64,000 nt of DNA from Candidatus Dichloromethanomonas elyunquensis (GTDB taxonomy: Bacteria > Bacillota > Desulfitobacteriia > Desulfitobacteriales > Syntrophobotulaceae). This document shows positions 1 through 6,751 of this stretch, one piece after another. The notes beneath the pieces are model-generated. The model was not told the DNA's origin, searched no databases, and saw only the letters and a program-made list of their open reading frames with translations. Positions within the stretch are counted from its first letter, which is position 1, and each line of letters begins with the position of its first letter. Location: NCBI GenBank assembly GCA_001515265.1, contig LNDB01000003.1, forward strand, positions 115,966 through 179,965, written 5' to 3'. The position numbers were made by a program, and so were the translations under genes.

Positions 1-346
1 CCCAAATCTCAATCCGGTTCATGACACCCACTACGACAACATCTTTTTCCAAAAATGCATATTCTCTTAAAGTAGCGGGCAGTAAAATTCTCCCCTGCTT
101 ATCGAATTCACATTCAGCCGCACCGGAAAAAAAGAAACGCACAAAAGCTCTTGCATTAGGTTGGGAAACCGGGAGCTTTTTTAATTTTTCTTCGAAAGTA
201 TGCCATTCTTCTTGGGGGTAAAGAAATAAACAGTTATCCAAACCCTTGGTGGCGATAAACCGTTCACCAAGAATCTCCCTGAATTTGGCCGGGATGATTA
301 ACCTCCCCTTACTGTCTATTATATGGAGGAATTCCCCCATAAACAT
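1..346 (-). CDS. mraZ: Transcriptional regulator MraZ (3' end cut by window edge)
   Basis: MraZ is a SpoVT/AbrB-like DNA-binding protein, the first gene of the division and cell wall (dcw) cluster in most bacteria, and it represses its own operon. The translation begins MFMGEF and contains [13 protein letters not shown] and, about 60 residues later, the second copy [14 protein letters not shown]. These are the two tandem AbrB-like motifs (DxKGR..(I/L)P) diagnostic of the family. About 115 residues are visible; only the last part lies outside the window. The ATG at 346 matches the usual MFMGE start of the family. Genes of the dcw cluster would be expected to the left, outside the window. Confidence 0.95.
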   Translation of the reverse strand, partial: MFMGEFLHIIDSKGRLIIPAKFREILGERFIATKGLDNCLFLYPQEEWHTFEEKLKKLPVSQPNARAFVRFFFSGAAECEFDKQGRILLPATLREYAFLEKDVVVVGVMNRIEIW

Positions 347-355
347 TAACCTTCA

Positions 356-402
356 CCCCACTAAGGTTTACTTTATTCCCACTTTACCCCACTTTACACC
401 AC
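356..402 (-). promoter_or_regulatory. MraZ operator: repeated TGGG boxes upstream of mraZ
   Basis: Read on the minus strand, GTGGTGTAAA, GTGGGGTAAA and GTGGGAATAAA follow each other with about 10-bp periodicity (378-402), and another GTGGGG lies at 356-361. MraZ proteins are known to bind three or more TGGGN boxes separated by 5 bp in front of mraZ, so this is the expected autoregulatory site. It lies directly upstream of the start codon. The remaining sequence up to metX (403-538) is AT-rich and shows no gene. Confidence 0.8.
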
Positions 403-538
403 TGTATTCTTCATAAGATTTATAATTCCTGCTAAAAATAAAAGAAAACAAAAAAATAGGAATTTGGTCCCTAGTTTTTTGTTATCTATTGCATTTTATT
501 TACGTGGGCGAGAATTTGAGTGATTGCACTCAAATACC

Positions 539-1615
539 TTATCCAAGCCACTCTTTGATCACCGGCTCAATGATAGGAAACTCAATTAGAAATGCATCAT
601 GACCATGAATTGAATTCATTTCGTAATACTCAGCGGATTTCCCGGCCTCCTTGCGCAACCGGGCTATTTCTATGATTTCATGAGGCGGAAAAAGAAGGTC
701 TGTATTGATGGACAGACAATGCAGATCACCTTGAATGGCAGCAATCGCTTCTTCCATATCCCGTCTCCCCCTGGATAGGTCAAAAAGGTCGATGGCCTTG
801 GTTAAATATAAATAACTATTCGGGTCGAAACGATGCACCAAAGCATCACCCTGATAATTCATATAACTCTGGACATCGAATCTCTGTTCAAAGCATTCAT
901 AGGGATCTTCGGCAGCTCCGGCTCTCCATGCCGGTTTTCGTCCAAATTTGGCAGTCAGTGAGGGCTCGGACCGATAAGAAATATTGGCAACCATCCTCGC
1001 TACTGAAAGTCCGGCCGAAGGAATTCCCCTGCCGTAGTATTCGCCGCCTCTCCAATCCGGGTCAAGCATAATAGCTTGCCTTTGGATTTCATGGAAAGCG
1101 ATGACGAACGGGGAGGATTTGGGTGAAGCAGCAACGACTATTAATTTTTGAACAGGTATTTTCTTCTGCATACCCCATTCCAGAACCTGCATCCCCCCCA
1201 TGGAACCCCCTATAACCGCGTATATTTTCTTAATTCCTAATTCCTGGGCTAGCCGAACCTGTGCTTTCGCCGCATCTGCAAATTCTACTACAGGAAAATT
1301 CATGCCGTAAGGGGCCTGGGTATCGGGGTTAATTGAAGAGGGCCCGGTAGTACCGTAACAACCGCCTAATACATTGGAGCAAACAATAAAGTAACGCCCT
1401 GGGTCTATCACCTTTCCAAAACCTATCAGAGAATCCCACCAACCCTTGATGTTTCCAACCCGGCCGGGATAATGGTCTCCGGTAAGCGCATGACAGATAA
1501 TCAAAGCATTATCTGCAGAAGGGCTCAATTTTCCGTACGTATGATAAGCAATTTTTACATCTTTCAAGATCTTGCCCGAACGAAGCTCAATATCTCCTAT
1601 CGATTTAAGAGCCAC
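539..1615 (-). CDS. metX: Homoserine O-acetyltransferase MetX
   Basis: MetX is an alpha/beta-hydrolase-fold enzyme that acetylates L-homoserine with acetyl-CoA in methionine synthesis. Visible hallmarks are ICHALTGDH, the nucleophile elbow GGSMGGMQ with its catalytic Ser, the acid NTDLLFPP and the C-terminal catalytic His in HGHDAFL. The preferred start is the GTG at 1615: it gives 358 residues, normal for the family, and follows a good AAGGGGGAG ribosome binding site. The same frame stays open upstream to 2026 but that part encodes unrelated patatin-like sequence (see the remnant entry). A succinyltransferase specificity cannot be excluded from sequence alone. No SAM riboswitch or T-box was seen in front of it. 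Confidence 0.92.
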   Translation of the reverse strand: MALKSIGDIELRSGKILKDVKIAYHTYGKLSPSADNALIICHALTGDHYPGRVGNIKGWWDSLIGFGKVIDPGRYFIVCSNVLGGCYGTTGPSSINPDTQAPYGMNFPVVEFADAAKAQVRLAQELGIKKIYAVIGGSMGGMQVLEWGMQKKIPVQKLIVVAASPKSSPFVIAFHEIQRQAIMLDPDWRGGEYYGRGIPSAGLSVARMVANISYRSEPSLTAKFGRKPAWRAGAAEDPYECFEQRFDVQSYMNYQGDALVHRFDPNSYLYLTKAIDLFDLSRGRRDMEEAIAAIQGDLHCLSINTDLLFPPHEIIEIARLRKEAGKSAEYYEMNSIHGHDAFLIEFPIIEPVIKEWLG

Positions 1616-2044
1616 TTCTTCTCCCCCTTGTTCCGATACTGTTTGGCAACTAAACAGTTTACAGACTTTCCAGTTAATGTGCAATACCGGCCGTACGAAG
1701 ATATTCCCCAAAAAGGACCTCGATGGCTTCACGGGCAATTTTAGCTTTAACCGCCCTGGACAAAATATCATTTTGTCTGACAAACATAGGCAGCCCAGAG
1801 GTTTCAATTTGAGAAGGTCCCTGCGTAATACAAGCTTTGTGTATCTCCCTCTAAAGTCTAAAATCTTTCCTAAATTTTCATCGGAGGCAATATACTTCAC
1901 TTTTACACTTGGATCGTAAATCTTCCTCATTCTGCCCAGCGCTTTGGTTCGGACAGCGATAATTTCCCTGCAACCTCTACGTACCAGCATATTCAAAGGA
2001 AGGTTATCGTAAAAGCCCCCGTCCATAAAATGTTTGACGTCTAT
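1616..2044 (-). pseudogene. Truncated patatin-like phospholipase remnant
   Basis: In the frame of metX but upstream of its start, the translation IDVKHFMDGGFYDNLP followed by GCREIIAVRTKALG resembles the part of patatin-like phospholipases around the conserved catalytic DGG. The N-terminal half with the GxSxG nucleophile is absent: the frame is closed by a stop at 2045-2047, directly beside a strong terminator. Homology fades after about 1860, and another frame (to a stop at 1674) reads protein-like there, so a frameshift is likely too. I read this as a broken 3' gene fragment rather than a fusion domain of MetX. Confidence 0.6.
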
Positions 2045-2047
2045 CTA

Positions 2048-2079
2048 AAAAAGCTTTGCGGAATGCCGCAAAGCTTTTT
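2048..2079 (-). terminator. Perfect 14-bp hairpin terminator
   Basis: AAAAAGCTTTGCGG and its exact complement flank an AATG loop. The A and T tracts on the two sides make it usable in both directions. It lies just downstream of the DUF1858 gene on the minus strand and right at the edge of the patatin remnant. Confidence 0.85.
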
Positions 2080-2120
2080 AAATCATATGTTCATCCTGTG
2101 GTGGAACATCCGCTATAAGT

Positions 2121-2315
2121 TTATTGTGCGGCTATCCGGTTTAGCTCATTTACAAGCTGGTCAGGATCTTTACCGTGAGTTATGGCAGCACCCTCTACGC
2201 TTTCCATGGTAGCAGAAGGACATCCTAGGCAGTGCATCCCTAATGCCAGAAAGACTTCTGCAGTCTGGGGATACTCTCTAAGAACCTGTCCTATAATCAT
2301 TTCTTTGGTAATCAT
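2121..2315 (-). CDS. DUF1858 protein (hybrid-cluster-associated redox disulfide domain)
   Basis: This 64-residue protein belongs to the small DUF1858 family, often found alone or fused to hybrid cluster and CoA-disulfide reductase-like proteins in anaerobes. It shows the typical opening VLREYPQTAEVFLALGMHC and the motif MHCLGCPSA, whose two cysteines (CxxC) are thought to form a redox disulfide. The family function is not established. An AAGGAGG ribosome binding site sits 9 nt before the ATG. It appears to be transcribed alone, ending at the hairpin at 2048-2079. Confidence 0.88.
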   Translation of the reverse strand: MITKEMIIGQVLREYPQTAEVFLALGMHCLGCPSATMESVEGAAITHGKDPDQLVNELNRIAAQ

Positions 2316-2402
2316 TGATTAATCCTCCTTGCAATTTGATCCTGTCTTAATCTATTATAAATTATGCCGGAATAAGAAGCAAACTTATCCTTAGCCAAAG
2401 AT

Positions 2403-4568
2403 TCAGATAAAAGGAAGAAGACCTTTTAATGCCGGTAAGAGCAATTGAGCCAAATAAAGAAAATCCACCCAATGGATGACCACCGGAATCGTAATTCCTA
2501 AAAGGAACGTGACGGGAAGAATCATGAAGGATCTGTACTTCCCTCCCGCCTTCCAAACATCTCTGATCCGCCAAGGAAAACACAAGAGAGAAAAACCTGC
2601 GTACACGAGAACCGGCAGATACCCTATTTGCCAGTAAAGCGATATCACCCAGGCCGCTCCCGCTAAGACAATCCAGTTGGACCTGCGTTCCAGCCAGCAA
2701 CAAAGCCCCAGCGCCCCGGGTTTATCCGGTAACCAAGCCGCAGCTAAACCTGCCTGGAATATTTTTAGCAGGACGAAGAAGAAAGAAAGTAATAACCACA
2801 ATAATACCGGTGCCTGACTCCTTAATGAGATGAGTGAGTTGATATCATAAGGAATCCTACATAAAGGCCGGATAGGAATTTGAAAAAATAACGCAGTCAG
2901 CACTGCCCCCAGAGTAATCATTCGGCTAACCACCATGAGTGCCCCCCAAAACAATGCCGTCCTGACAGCTCTTTTGGGACGGTTAGAAAAAAGATCCGGG
3001 TAATTCCATTTAACACTTGTTCCATTTTGAAAACAGAGGAAAAATAACCATATTAACCAAAGGATTGCCGCATATTTTTCCTGCCGCCAACTTGTGTTTG
3101 GTGTTTGCTCGCTTTCCGATAGGAAAGATTTATTCTCGCTGACTTTTCCCCATTGTCCTTGAAGTCCGTTTTCACCCAGTAAAATAGTTTGTGAATTTGT
3201 TTTTTCGCTATTCGGGAAGATTTTAAGGTTATAAACCGGAACATCCGGAATCTGTTGTTTAACATCCTGCATATACGCATCTGCTTGCGCAGAAGGTTCC
3301 AATTCCTTCCCGGCAGTCAGCGCCAGAACCGAGGGATGCCTTTTGGCAGTGAGAAGAAGTTCTTGGAATTCGTTGCAAGAAGGTATTTTTTCCTTTGAAG
3401 CAAACGCTGCCGGCATCTCCACCCATACCCCTATTCCAAGCCGGTCAGTGCAAAAAAGCCAGTTTTCATCCGGGAAGAACCCCATGAAATAAATGATATT
3501 CAGACCCTTAGCCTTAATCTGCCTGATGTAGTCTTCCAACTGCTGCTGAGTCGTAATGAGATAACTTTGCTGAGCGGAAATAATTTCTCCTTTCGCTTCA
3601 AACTTTTGCTGATTGAGGCTCCATTGATTGTTGGAACTCGCGGTATATTTCACCCCTATAGGCATCTGGACACTGTCATAATCCCCTTGGCTATTAGATA
3701 AAACCAGATTTAGATCATAAAGATTGGGATTTTCAGGACTCCACAATTTTGCTTCGGGAAGGTCCAGCATCAAAGCCACTGTCTGTTCGAATTCTCCATT
3801 CGAGTTTAGTGGCAGCAAACATTCCGCCACTTTTTGATCTTTGTCTTTAAGGATTGCGTTAATCGCCCAGGGACCATGGTCCAGGGTGAGATGGTGTCTT
3901 AATCCGGTATGCACTATTAACTTCCTGTTCGCGGGGTCGTACGAGACCGTGGTCTCAGCAGCATCGATCGTTGTCTCGGAAACCGCTTCCAACCTAATTT
4001 GACCGGTTATTCTGCCATTTTCAGGCCAAAGCCAGCCCAATATTTTTTTTTGCCCCAGGTTGCCCTTTGATAGTTCTATATACAGGACATTTTCCCGGTT
4101 AAAATCGAACCGGGCAGAAGAAACATCCAAGGTGTAAGTACCGCCGGCTCCTTCAAAATCTCCTAAATAATTGACTTCATCTATTCCGTTCAGAAAAATC
4201 CTTGCCTTACCGTAAACTCCGCTTAAAACGAGTTGGACAGTTTTAAATCTCCATTTGCCTGTCACCTTAAACTTCTTTGCTGCCACATGAAATTCCCGGT
4301 CGGAGGGAATGATAAAGCTATTTTGAAAGAATCCATCCATTGCTTTGGGGGTATTTCCCTGAAGATTTCGATTTTCTTCCGCCCAAGCTTGCCTTAGAGA
4401 AGTAAAACTGTCCCACTTTCCCCCTAGGTCTTGGCTAATCCGGTAGACATTTGCCACAGGCGAATCGCCGAATAACCCCTTTGCAGGTACATCTTTCCAA
4501 AGCAAAGAGAGCGAAGGGGATAAGAGGAAGAATAGTACAATGATGAGAGCTAAAAATCGATTAAACAT
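2403..4568 (-). CDS. Membrane protein with GH2-like (beta-galactosidase/glucuronidase) ectodomain
   Basis: The 721-residue product starts at the ATG preceded by AGAGGAG, 19 nt after perR; the open frame extends upstream into perR but without support. Order: a hydrophobic signal/anchor (residues about 5-22); a jelly-roll sugar-binding region with VYGKARIFLNGID; an Ig-like part ending LWSPENPNLYDL and PIGVKY; and the beginning of a TIM-barrel-like region with DRLGIGVWVEMP and HPSVLALTAGKELEP. These follow GH2 enzymes closely. The usual acid/base motif GNE reads GKE and no clear nucleophile segment follows. Instead, the last 230 residues form about six membrane helices. It may be a binding or sensing protein rather than an active hydrolase. 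The substrate is unknown. Confidence 0.7.
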   Translation of the reverse strand: MFNRFLALIIVLFFLLSPSLSLLWKDVPAKGLFGDSPVANVYRISQDLGGKWDSFTSLRQAWAEENRNLQGNTPKAMDGFFQNSFIIPSDREFHVAAKKFKVTGKWRFKTVQLVLSGVYGKARIFLNGIDEVNYLGDFEGAGGTYTLDVSSARFDFNRENVLYIELSKGNLGQKKILGWLWPENGRITGQIRLEAVSETTIDAAETTVSYDPANRKLIVHTGLRHHLTLDHGPWAINAILKDKDQKVAECLLPLNSNGEFEQTVALMLDLPEAKLWSPENPNLYDLNLVLSNSQGDYDSVQMPIGVKYTASSNNQWSLNQQKFEAKGEIISAQQSYLITTQQQLEDYIRQIKAKGLNIIYFMGFFPDENWLFCTDRLGIGVWVEMPAAFASKEKIPSCNEFQELLLTAKRHPSVLALTAGKELEPSAQADAYMQDVKQQIPDVPVYNLKIFPNSEKTNSQTILLGENGLQGQWGKVSENKSFLSESEQTPNTSWRQEKYAAILWLIWLFFLCFQNGTSVKWNYPDLFSNRPKRAVRTALFWGALMVVSRMITLGAVLTALFFQIPIRPLCRIPYDINSLISLRSQAPVLLWLLLSFFFVLLKIFQAGLAAAWLPDKPGALGLCCWLERRSNWIVLAGAAWVISLYWQIGYLPVLVYAGFSLLCFPWRIRDVWKAGGKYRSFMILPVTFLLGITIPVVIHWVDFLYLAQLLLPALKGLLPFI

Positions 4569-4587
4569 GTTCTCCTCTTTTAAAAGC

Positions 4588-5013
4588 TCAATGCTTCTTA
4601 TTTTTTTGACAGTCCGGACAAATTCCATAAAAAACGAGATTATGCGTCTGAATGTCAAAACCTGTCTTTTCCGTAACTATTTCGTCCATATCAATCAGGT
4701 CATGATGAAAGTCTACAACTTTCTCGCAGATTGAACACATTACGTGATAATGATTTGCCGGATTTCCGTCAAAGCGGCTCGACATGTCCCCACAAGAGAG
4801 TTCTAAAATGAAGCCGTGTTCTTTCAGCATATTCAGCGTATTATAGATAGTCCCTAAGCTGACTCCGGGAAATTTCACCTTAACTTGCTTATAAATCTCT
4901 TCCGCAGTTGGGTGAGCATCAGTCGCTAACAAGAATTCCAATATTGCCTGTCTTTGAGGAGTAAAACGAATCCCCTTATCCTTCAAACCTTTGAGTATTT
5001 CTACAGCATCCAC
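4588..5013 (-). CDS. perR: Peroxide-responsive Fur-family repressor PerR
   Basis: This 141-residue Fur-family regulator has a winged helix (FTPQRQAILEFL, GTIYNTLNMLKEHG) and a metal-binding C-terminal domain. The structural zinc site is visible as CSIC (C93, C96) and CPDC (C132, C135). The regulatory site residues expected for PerR are present: H34, D82 in RFDG, H88, H90 and D105. The Asp in RFDG is the feature that separates PerR from Fur and Zur, so oxidation sensing by iron-bound histidines is expected. It starts with GTG behind an AAAGGA site and is followed after 19 nt by the GH2-like membrane gene. A Per box lies at its promoter. Confidence 0.9.
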   Translation of the reverse strand: MDAVEILKGLKDKGIRFTPQRQAILEFLLATDAHPTAEEIYKQVKVKFPGVSLGTIYNTLNMLKEHGFILELSCGDMSSRFDGNPANHYHVMCSICEKVVDFHHDLIDMDEIVTEKTGFDIQTHNLVFYGICPDCQKNKKH

Positions 5014-5155
5014 CTATTCTCATATCCTTTCTTATTCTCATTAAATAAGCTTTATGATAAATCAAATTTTAATATTTATTAAACAATAAAATTTACAAAC
5101 TAGTAAAGTCTATTAAAAAGTTTATTACAAGTAAATAATTTGTTTTTTATTAAAA

Positions 5156-5207
5156 TTATAATAATTATTATTTATATCAGTATAAAACTTTGGAGTGGTA
5201 CCGTCAA
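5156..5207 (-). promoter_or_regulatory. perR promoter with Per box
   Basis: A sigma-A promoter is visible on the minus strand: TTGACG at 5202-5207, a 17-bp spacer and TATACT at 5179-5184. Just downstream, TTATAATAATTATTA at 5156-5170 matches the 15-bp Per box consensus TTATAATNATTATAA at 14 of 15 positions. It would cover the transcription start, so PerR should repress its own gene. The leader to the start codon is about 150 nt and very AT-rich. Confidence 0.85.
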
Positions 5208-5221
5208 TGATAAACTAACAT

Positions 5222-5264
5222 AAAAAAGGCGTGTCGCAAAACTACTAAGTTTAACGACACCGCC
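5222..5264 (-). terminator. Rho-independent terminator after the ferredoxin gene
   Basis: On the minus strand GGCGGTGTCG, a loop, then CGACACGCC with one bulge is followed by TTTTTT. It ends transcription coming from the ferredoxin gene just before the perR promoter. It also forms one end of the MITE-like element described separately. Confidence 0.75.
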
Positions 5265-5370
5265 TTCTTCTATCGGAATATGGGCTCTTCGAGCCCATTT
5301 GCTATATTTCGGGTTAAAAAAGTAGGCTATTGCCCACGAATGATTACGTTCGTTGTGCAACAGCCCCTTT
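5222..5370. repeat. MITE-like hairpin-rich element (possible IS remnant)
   Basis: About 150 bp contain three consecutive hairpins: 5228-5264, a perfect ATGGGCTC/GAGCCCAT stem at 5280-5298, and a long imperfect stem at 5325-5365. The two ends read inward as GGCGTGTCGCAAAAC (left, plus strand) and GGGGCTGTTGCACAAC (right, minus strand). They are similar to each other, as terminal inverted repeats would be. The inside is open in one frame (62 codons) but looks like no known protein. A non-autonomous element or an insertion sequence end remnant is inferred; no target duplication was recognised. Confidence 0.45.
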
Positions 5371-5390
5371 CTTGTCTTTGAACTATTTAA

Positions 5391-5558
5391 TTATTCTTGA
5401 ACGATAGCATTAGAAGGACAAGCATCAGCGCAAGCGCCACACTCTACGCAAATATCAGTATCGATAACATATTTGCCATCGCCTTCGCTGATTGCACCAA
5501 CTGCACATTCATCTACACAAGAACCGCAGCACATGCAATCGTCAGTAATTACGTACAT
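5391..5558 (-). CDS. 2[4Fe-4S] ferredoxin
   Basis: This is a 55-residue clostridial-type ferredoxin, a soluble low-potential electron carrier. Two cluster motifs are complete: C8-x2-C11-x2-C14-x3-C18 and C37-x2-C40-x2-C43-x3-C47 followed by Pro. The two halves are the usual internal duplication (CVDECAVGAI / CADACPSNAI). The ATG at 5558 has an AGGAGG site 8 nt upstream. It is monocistronic: its own promoter lies upstream and a terminator downstream. Its electron partners are not in the window. Confidence 0.95.
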   Translation of the reverse strand: MYVITDDCMCCGSCVDECAVGAISEGDGKYVIDTDICVECGACADACPSNAIVQE

Positions 5559-5594
5559 CGTATGAACCTCCTCTTTCTCCCATTTTCAAGTGAA

Positions 5595-5623
5595 ACTATA
5601 TCAAAGTAAAAGCAAAAAGGCAA
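5595..5623 (-). promoter_or_regulatory. Sigma-A promoter of the ferredoxin gene
   Basis: On the minus strand TTGCCT (5618-5623), a 17-bp spacer and TATAGT (5595-5600) lie about 40 bp before the ferredoxin start. Spacing and boxes fit the vegetative consensus with one mismatch in each box. Confidence 0.65.
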
Positions 5624-5694
5624 GACATATATTTCATAAAAATTCATGTTTTTCGATAAAATTACGATGAATAATGATTTATACTTGGTTATTC

Positions 5695-5844
5695 TTAAAT
5701 ATTTGGCCTGTATGGAACTTGGTAAAGTCTTCTCATACAATAGGAACAATAAGGCAATATTTTGTTGCTAACATGGTTTCGTCTAAAAACGACCTTAGAA
5801 ATATCGGTGTGTTCATGACCACAAGAACGGCATTTTTCTATCAT
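5695..5844 (-). CDS. 49-residue zinc-ribbon-like protein
   Basis: I do not recognise this family. The short reading frame starts at an ATG with AGGAG 8 nt upstream (TAGGAGATGCGCTATG) and ends before the ferredoxin promoter. It has two CxxC knuckles, CRSC at residues 5-8 and CSYC at 33-36, separated by a basic, hydrophobic stretch, as in small treble-clef or zinc-ribbon proteins. Nine Arg/Lys against three acidic residues suggest nucleic acid contact, but this is inference. The good ribosome binding site and four cysteines in the right spacing are the reasons to call it. The lone neighbour context gives no function. Confidence 0.55.
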   Translation of the reverse strand: MIEKCRSCGHEHTDISKVVFRRNHVSNKILPYCSYCMRRLYQVPYRPNI

Positions 5845-5942
5845 AGCGCATCTCCTATTTGTGTTATTGTGAACAAAGTCTATAAAACTTATCTTTATTA
5901 TGCAACATTCTTTTAGATTTTAAACACGAAACCCAGATTAAT

Positions 5943-6701
5943 CTAAATTGAAAAGGATTGTCTCTCTCTCATCTGAAATCCCTGAATATTTTTAATTCCA
6001 ACGGTTCTTAACAGCTCGCAAACTTCGGCAAGATCCCGACCCACAACATGAGATTCATGGGCGTCTGAGCCTAAAGTAAAAGGGATTTCCATTTGATGAA
6101 TCAATTCTATAAGTTTCAGTTCAGGGTAAAATTCTTGAACAGGTTTATATCGGCCGTTAGTGTTAATTTCCAGAACAAGATGATGATCCTTCACCGCTTC
6201 CAGTGCGCGTTCTGCAAGTTTCCTGACATCGGTTCTCGGGCGAATCTTAAAAATCTTGATGAGGTCGAAATGACCGATAATATCAAATAAACCGCTGCTT
6301 GCTGCTTTTTCTACCGCAGAAAAATATTGTCTATAAAGTTCGTCAGAATCCCGCATCCGGTGAGCCGCTTCTTCTTCCGGAAAATCGAAAAGCCACCCTC
6401 CGAGTTGATGAACCGAACCAATGAGATAATCAAAAGGATAGGCATTTATCCTTTTCGAAATTAAGTCCTTTTCCTCTTCCCTGTAATCAATTTCCATCCC
6501 TATCCGCACCTGTAATTCGGGATACTCAGACGCAACTTCCCGGATCAGATTGAAATTAAGGTCTTCCCAATATATATCATGGTCGGAAAATCCGATCTGG
6601 CACAGTTGTTTTTCCTGAGCCCGGCCCAGAAAACTTCGAACATTCTCCTCGTTCACTTTTCGGTCCCGATGTCCTATTAAATGAACATGTAAATCAATCA
6701 T
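5943..6701 (-). CDS. PHP-domain phosphoesterase (histidinol-phosphatase HisK-like)
   Basis: The 252-residue protein carries the PHP metal-binding motifs: IDLHVHL at the start, FSDHD, GMEIDY, the IGSVHQL motif, DIIGHFDLIK, LEINTNG and GSDAHESHVVGR. This pattern is that of the HisJ/HisK-type histidinol-phosphatase branch, which hydrolyses L-histidinol phosphate in histidine synthesis. No other his gene is nearby, so another phosphate ester could be the substrate. The ATG at 6701 is chosen because GAGGAG lies 8 nt before it. A TTG two codons earlier is less well placed. Confidence 0.8.
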   Translation of the reverse strand: MIDLHVHLIGHRDRKVNEENVRSFLGRAQEKQLCQIGFSDHDIYWEDLNFNLIREVASEYPELQVRIGMEIDYREEEKDLISKRINAYPFDYLIGSVHQLGGWLFDFPEEEAAHRMRDSDELYRQYFSAVEKAASSGLFDIIGHFDLIKIFKIRPRTDVRKLAERALEAVKDHHLVLEINTNGRYKPVQEFYPELKLIELIHQMEIPFTLGSDAHESHVVGRDLAEVCELLRTVGIKNIQGFQMRERQSFSI

Positions 6702-6751
6702 AAACAATCTCCTCGTATATTATTTTTTGACTCCTCCTGATCATCGAAAAA

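Noticed and set aside
539..2026. A single 495-residue patatin-MetX fusion gene
   Set aside because: A strong ribosome binding site and GTG at 1615 give a normal-length MetX; the upstream part lacks half of the patatin fold and ends at a terminator.
5172..5360. A 62-codon minus-strand gene between perR and the ferredoxin gene
   Set aside because: It covers the three hairpins of the repeat element and the perR promoter, has no ribosome binding site of note and no protein-like motif.
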